The notes under the pieces are model-generated. The model did not search any database and was not told the DNA's origin. It saw only the letters and a list, made by a program, of their open reading frames with translations. DNA of 64,000 bases from an uncultured Bacteroidota bacterium (GTDB lineage: Bacteria > Bacteroidota > Bacteroidia > Flavobacteriales > Flavobacteriaceae), in NCBI GenBank assembly GCA_902602415.1, contig CACKQW010000004.1, positions 1 through 64,000 on the forward strand. Direction: 5' to 3'. This document shows positions 62,654 to 64,000 of the stretch, piece by piece. Every line of letters begins with the position of its first letter. Positions within the stretch are counted from its first letter, which is position 1. The position numbers were made by a program, and so were the translations under genes.

Positions 62654-63760
62654 GTGGAATTATCAAAAAAAAATATACTCTCATTAATTGAAAAAATTGA
62701 CATAAATAATTTAAAAGTTTTAAATGTTAATATTTTTGGTAATGAGGTACTCTTGGATCTTGAAACTAATAATCCCACACTTCAGTCCAAAAAAAATATT
62801 GAAAATAAAATTAGAGATTCACTCAATGAAAATTTTGGATCAGATTTAATTTCAAAGTTCAATTTTATTATTAAAAAAGAAGATGTTCCTAAAAAAACAA
62901 TCACTGGAAGTGAAATCCCAGGAATTAATAATGTTTTGGCAATTGCATCTGGAAAAGGAGGAGTTGGAAAATCAACAATTACTTCAAATATTGCTGTTAC
63001 CCTTTCAAATATGGGCTTTAAAGTGGGGATTTTAGATGCTGATATTTACGGCCCATCGATTCCAATTATGTTTGATATTGCTGATGCTAGACCATTAAGT
63101 GTAAATCATGAGGGGAAAAACAAAATGAAGCCTGTTGAAAGTTATGGAATTAAAATTTTATCAATCGGATTTTTTACTAAGCCTGATCAGGCTGTAATTT
63201 GGAGAGGTCCAATGGCATCTAAGGCATTGAATCAAATGATATTTGATGCACATTGGGGAGAATTAGATTTTCTTTTGGTTGATCTTCCACCAGGTACTGG
63301 TGATATTCATTTAAGTATTTTACAGTCTTTACCCGTCACAGGCAGTGTAATTGTAAGTACCCCTCAAAATATAGCTCTTGCTGATGCCAGAAAAGGAATT
63401 GCAATGTTCAATCAAAAAACAATTAATGTCCCTGTACTGGGGCTTGTAGAAAATATGGCATATTTTACTCCCCTGGAGCTTCCACAAAATAAGTATTATA
63501 TTTTTGGAAAAGACGGTGCTAAAAATTTAGCTGAGGACATGAAAGTTGCATTTTTAGGTGAAATTCCTTTGATTCAAAGTATTCGTGAAGCTTCTGACTT
63601 TGGACATCCAGCCTCTCTTCAAAAAGAAACAAAAATTTCATTAACTTTCAATGAAATTACGAAGAACCTTATAACAGAATTAGTGAATAGAAATAAAAAT
63701 ATTCCTCCATCTGAGGTGGTAAAAATAACAACTATGGCAGGATGTTCTGCCGTCAAATAA
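62654..63760 (+). CDS. apbC: Mrp/ApbC-type Fe-S cluster carrier ATPase
   Basis: Mrp-family P-loop NTPases carry Fe-S clusters to target proteins. The 368-residue protein has an N-terminal DUF59 (MIP18-like) domain (about 5-75), then the deviant Walker A GKGGVGKST at 100-108, DADIYGPSIP, and VDLPPGTGD. The C terminus ends GCSAVK. The start is GTG at 62654, which leaves the leader consistent with the -7 box. NifU follows three bases later, so the pair is probably an Fe-S assembly transcript. The pattern matches Bacteroidota Mrp without the common C-x2-C of other lineages. Confidence 0.94.
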   Translation: MELSKKNILSLIEKIDINNLKVLNVNIFGNEVLLDLETNNPTLQSKKNIENKIRDSLNENFGSDLISKFNFIIKKEDVPKKTITGSEIPGINNVLAIASGKGGVGKSTITSNIAVTLSNMGFKVGILDADIYGPSIPIMFDIADARPLSVNHEGKNKMKPVESYGIKILSIGFFTKPDQAVIWRGPMASKALNQMIFDAHWGELDFLLVDLPPGTGDIHLSILQSLPVTGSVIVSTPQNIALADARKGIAMFNQKTINVPVLGLVENMAYFTPLELPQNKYYIFGKDGAKNLAEDMKVAFLGEIPLIQSIREASDFGHPASLQKETKISLTFNEITKNLITELVNRNKNIPPSEVVKITTMAGCSAVK

Positions 63761-63762
63761 AA

Positions 63763-64000
63763 ATGAAGAAAACAATAGAAAATAATATAGAAAATGCTCT
63801 TGATGAAATTAGACCCTTCTTAAAAAATGACGGAGGAGATATTTCTTTAGTTGGGATTGAGGATACAACTGTAAAAGTAAAGTTTGAAGGAGCATGTTCT
63901 ACATGTACTGTTAATCAAATGACTTTAAAATCCGGGGTTGAAATGATCATTAAAAAGCATGTTCCCCAAATTGAAAATGTAATAAGTGTTGGTGATATTG
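63763..64000 (+). CDS. NifU-like Fe-S scaffold domain protein, 3' end beyond window
   Basis: The frame gives 79 codons before the edge and starts MKKTIENNIENALDEIRPFL. It contains the NifU C-terminal signature with the [4Fe-4S]-ligating CSTC at 45-48 (EGACSTCTVNQMTLKSGVE range). This domain is normally about 75-80 residues, so it is nearly complete unless extended. It follows the Mrp ATPase gene by two bases. It would act as a scaffold or carrier for Fe-S clusters delivered through Mrp. Confidence 0.93.
   Translation, partial: MKKTIENNIENALDEIRPFLKNDGGDISLVGIEDTTVKVKFEGACSTCTVNQMTLKSGVEMIIKKHVPQIENVISVGDI

Overview
The window is a gene-dense, strongly AT-rich stretch of a Bacteroidota chromosome, most likely a marine member of the Flavobacteriia. 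The evidence is: promoters of the TAnnTTTG type; secreted proteins with type IX secretion (T9SS) C-terminal sorting domains; a GldD-type gliding lipoprotein; a b558-type SdhC; and many Bacteroidota-specific families (DUF3127, DUF3098, DUF4271, DUF4296, paired M16 peptidases). There are about 60 protein genes. I found no rRNA, tRNA, CRISPR array or intact insertion sequence, and no gene-free stretch reaches 300 bases. Several convergent gene pairs overlap at their 3' ends, which suggests a compact genome.

Layout. 1-5212: Xaa-Pro aminopeptidase, then succinate dehydrogenase sdhC-sdhA-sdhB. 5214-8427: Ig-like lipoprotein and glycyl-tRNA synthetase. 8500-18527: two tandem T9SS-exported proteins (the second a lysyl-endopeptidase-like protease) and a large predicted outer-membrane barrel. 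18591-24549: exonuclease III, RNase G, a 30-residue very basic protein, HU, MutY, SSB, GldD and an EamA exporter. 24539-28862: an M16 peptidase pair, then ribosomal proteins L21 and L27. 28926-31092: DUF805, phosphopantetheinyl transferase, PnuC and a NadR-like kinase. 31102-35712: a probable zinc-acquisition cluster (small His/Cys-rich exported protein, lipoprotein, TonB receptor, COG0523 GTPase). 35746-37981: a TPP riboswitch driving a TonB receptor, presumably for thiamine. 37978-45179: Rieske-like lipoprotein, GreA, HIT protein, histidine kinase, DUF3127, a double-domain PPK2, then ftsX-DUF3098-uppP-truB on the minus strand. 45289-57947: LeuRS, Lrp regulator with saccharopine dehydrogenase, PEP carboxykinase, HemD, DUF4271, a dolichol-phosphate-mannose-synthase-like transferase, dihydroorotase, DUF4296, TyrRS and a LuxE-like acyltransferase. 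58012-64000: a lamin-tail T9SS protein, a two-component system, TrmB, an alkyltransferase-like protein, an Mrp ATPase and the start of a NifU-like protein.

The most unusual observation is in sdhA. The flavoprotein carries about 107 extra N-terminal residues that look like the arm-type DNA-binding domain of a Bacteroidota tyrosine recombinase. They are joined in frame where the normal SdhA start codon should be. Just upstream lie a perfect 11-bp tandem repeat and a new TAnnTTTG promoter, as if the 5' end of an integrase gene had been captured between sdhC and sdhA. Other points worth attention are a fused tandem duplication of class I PPK2 domains, a DUF3127 protein ending in an SSB-type tip, a GC-rich hairpin with a U-tract at the start of the greA transcript, and promoters placed so close to sdhC and glyS that their mRNAs may be leaderless.
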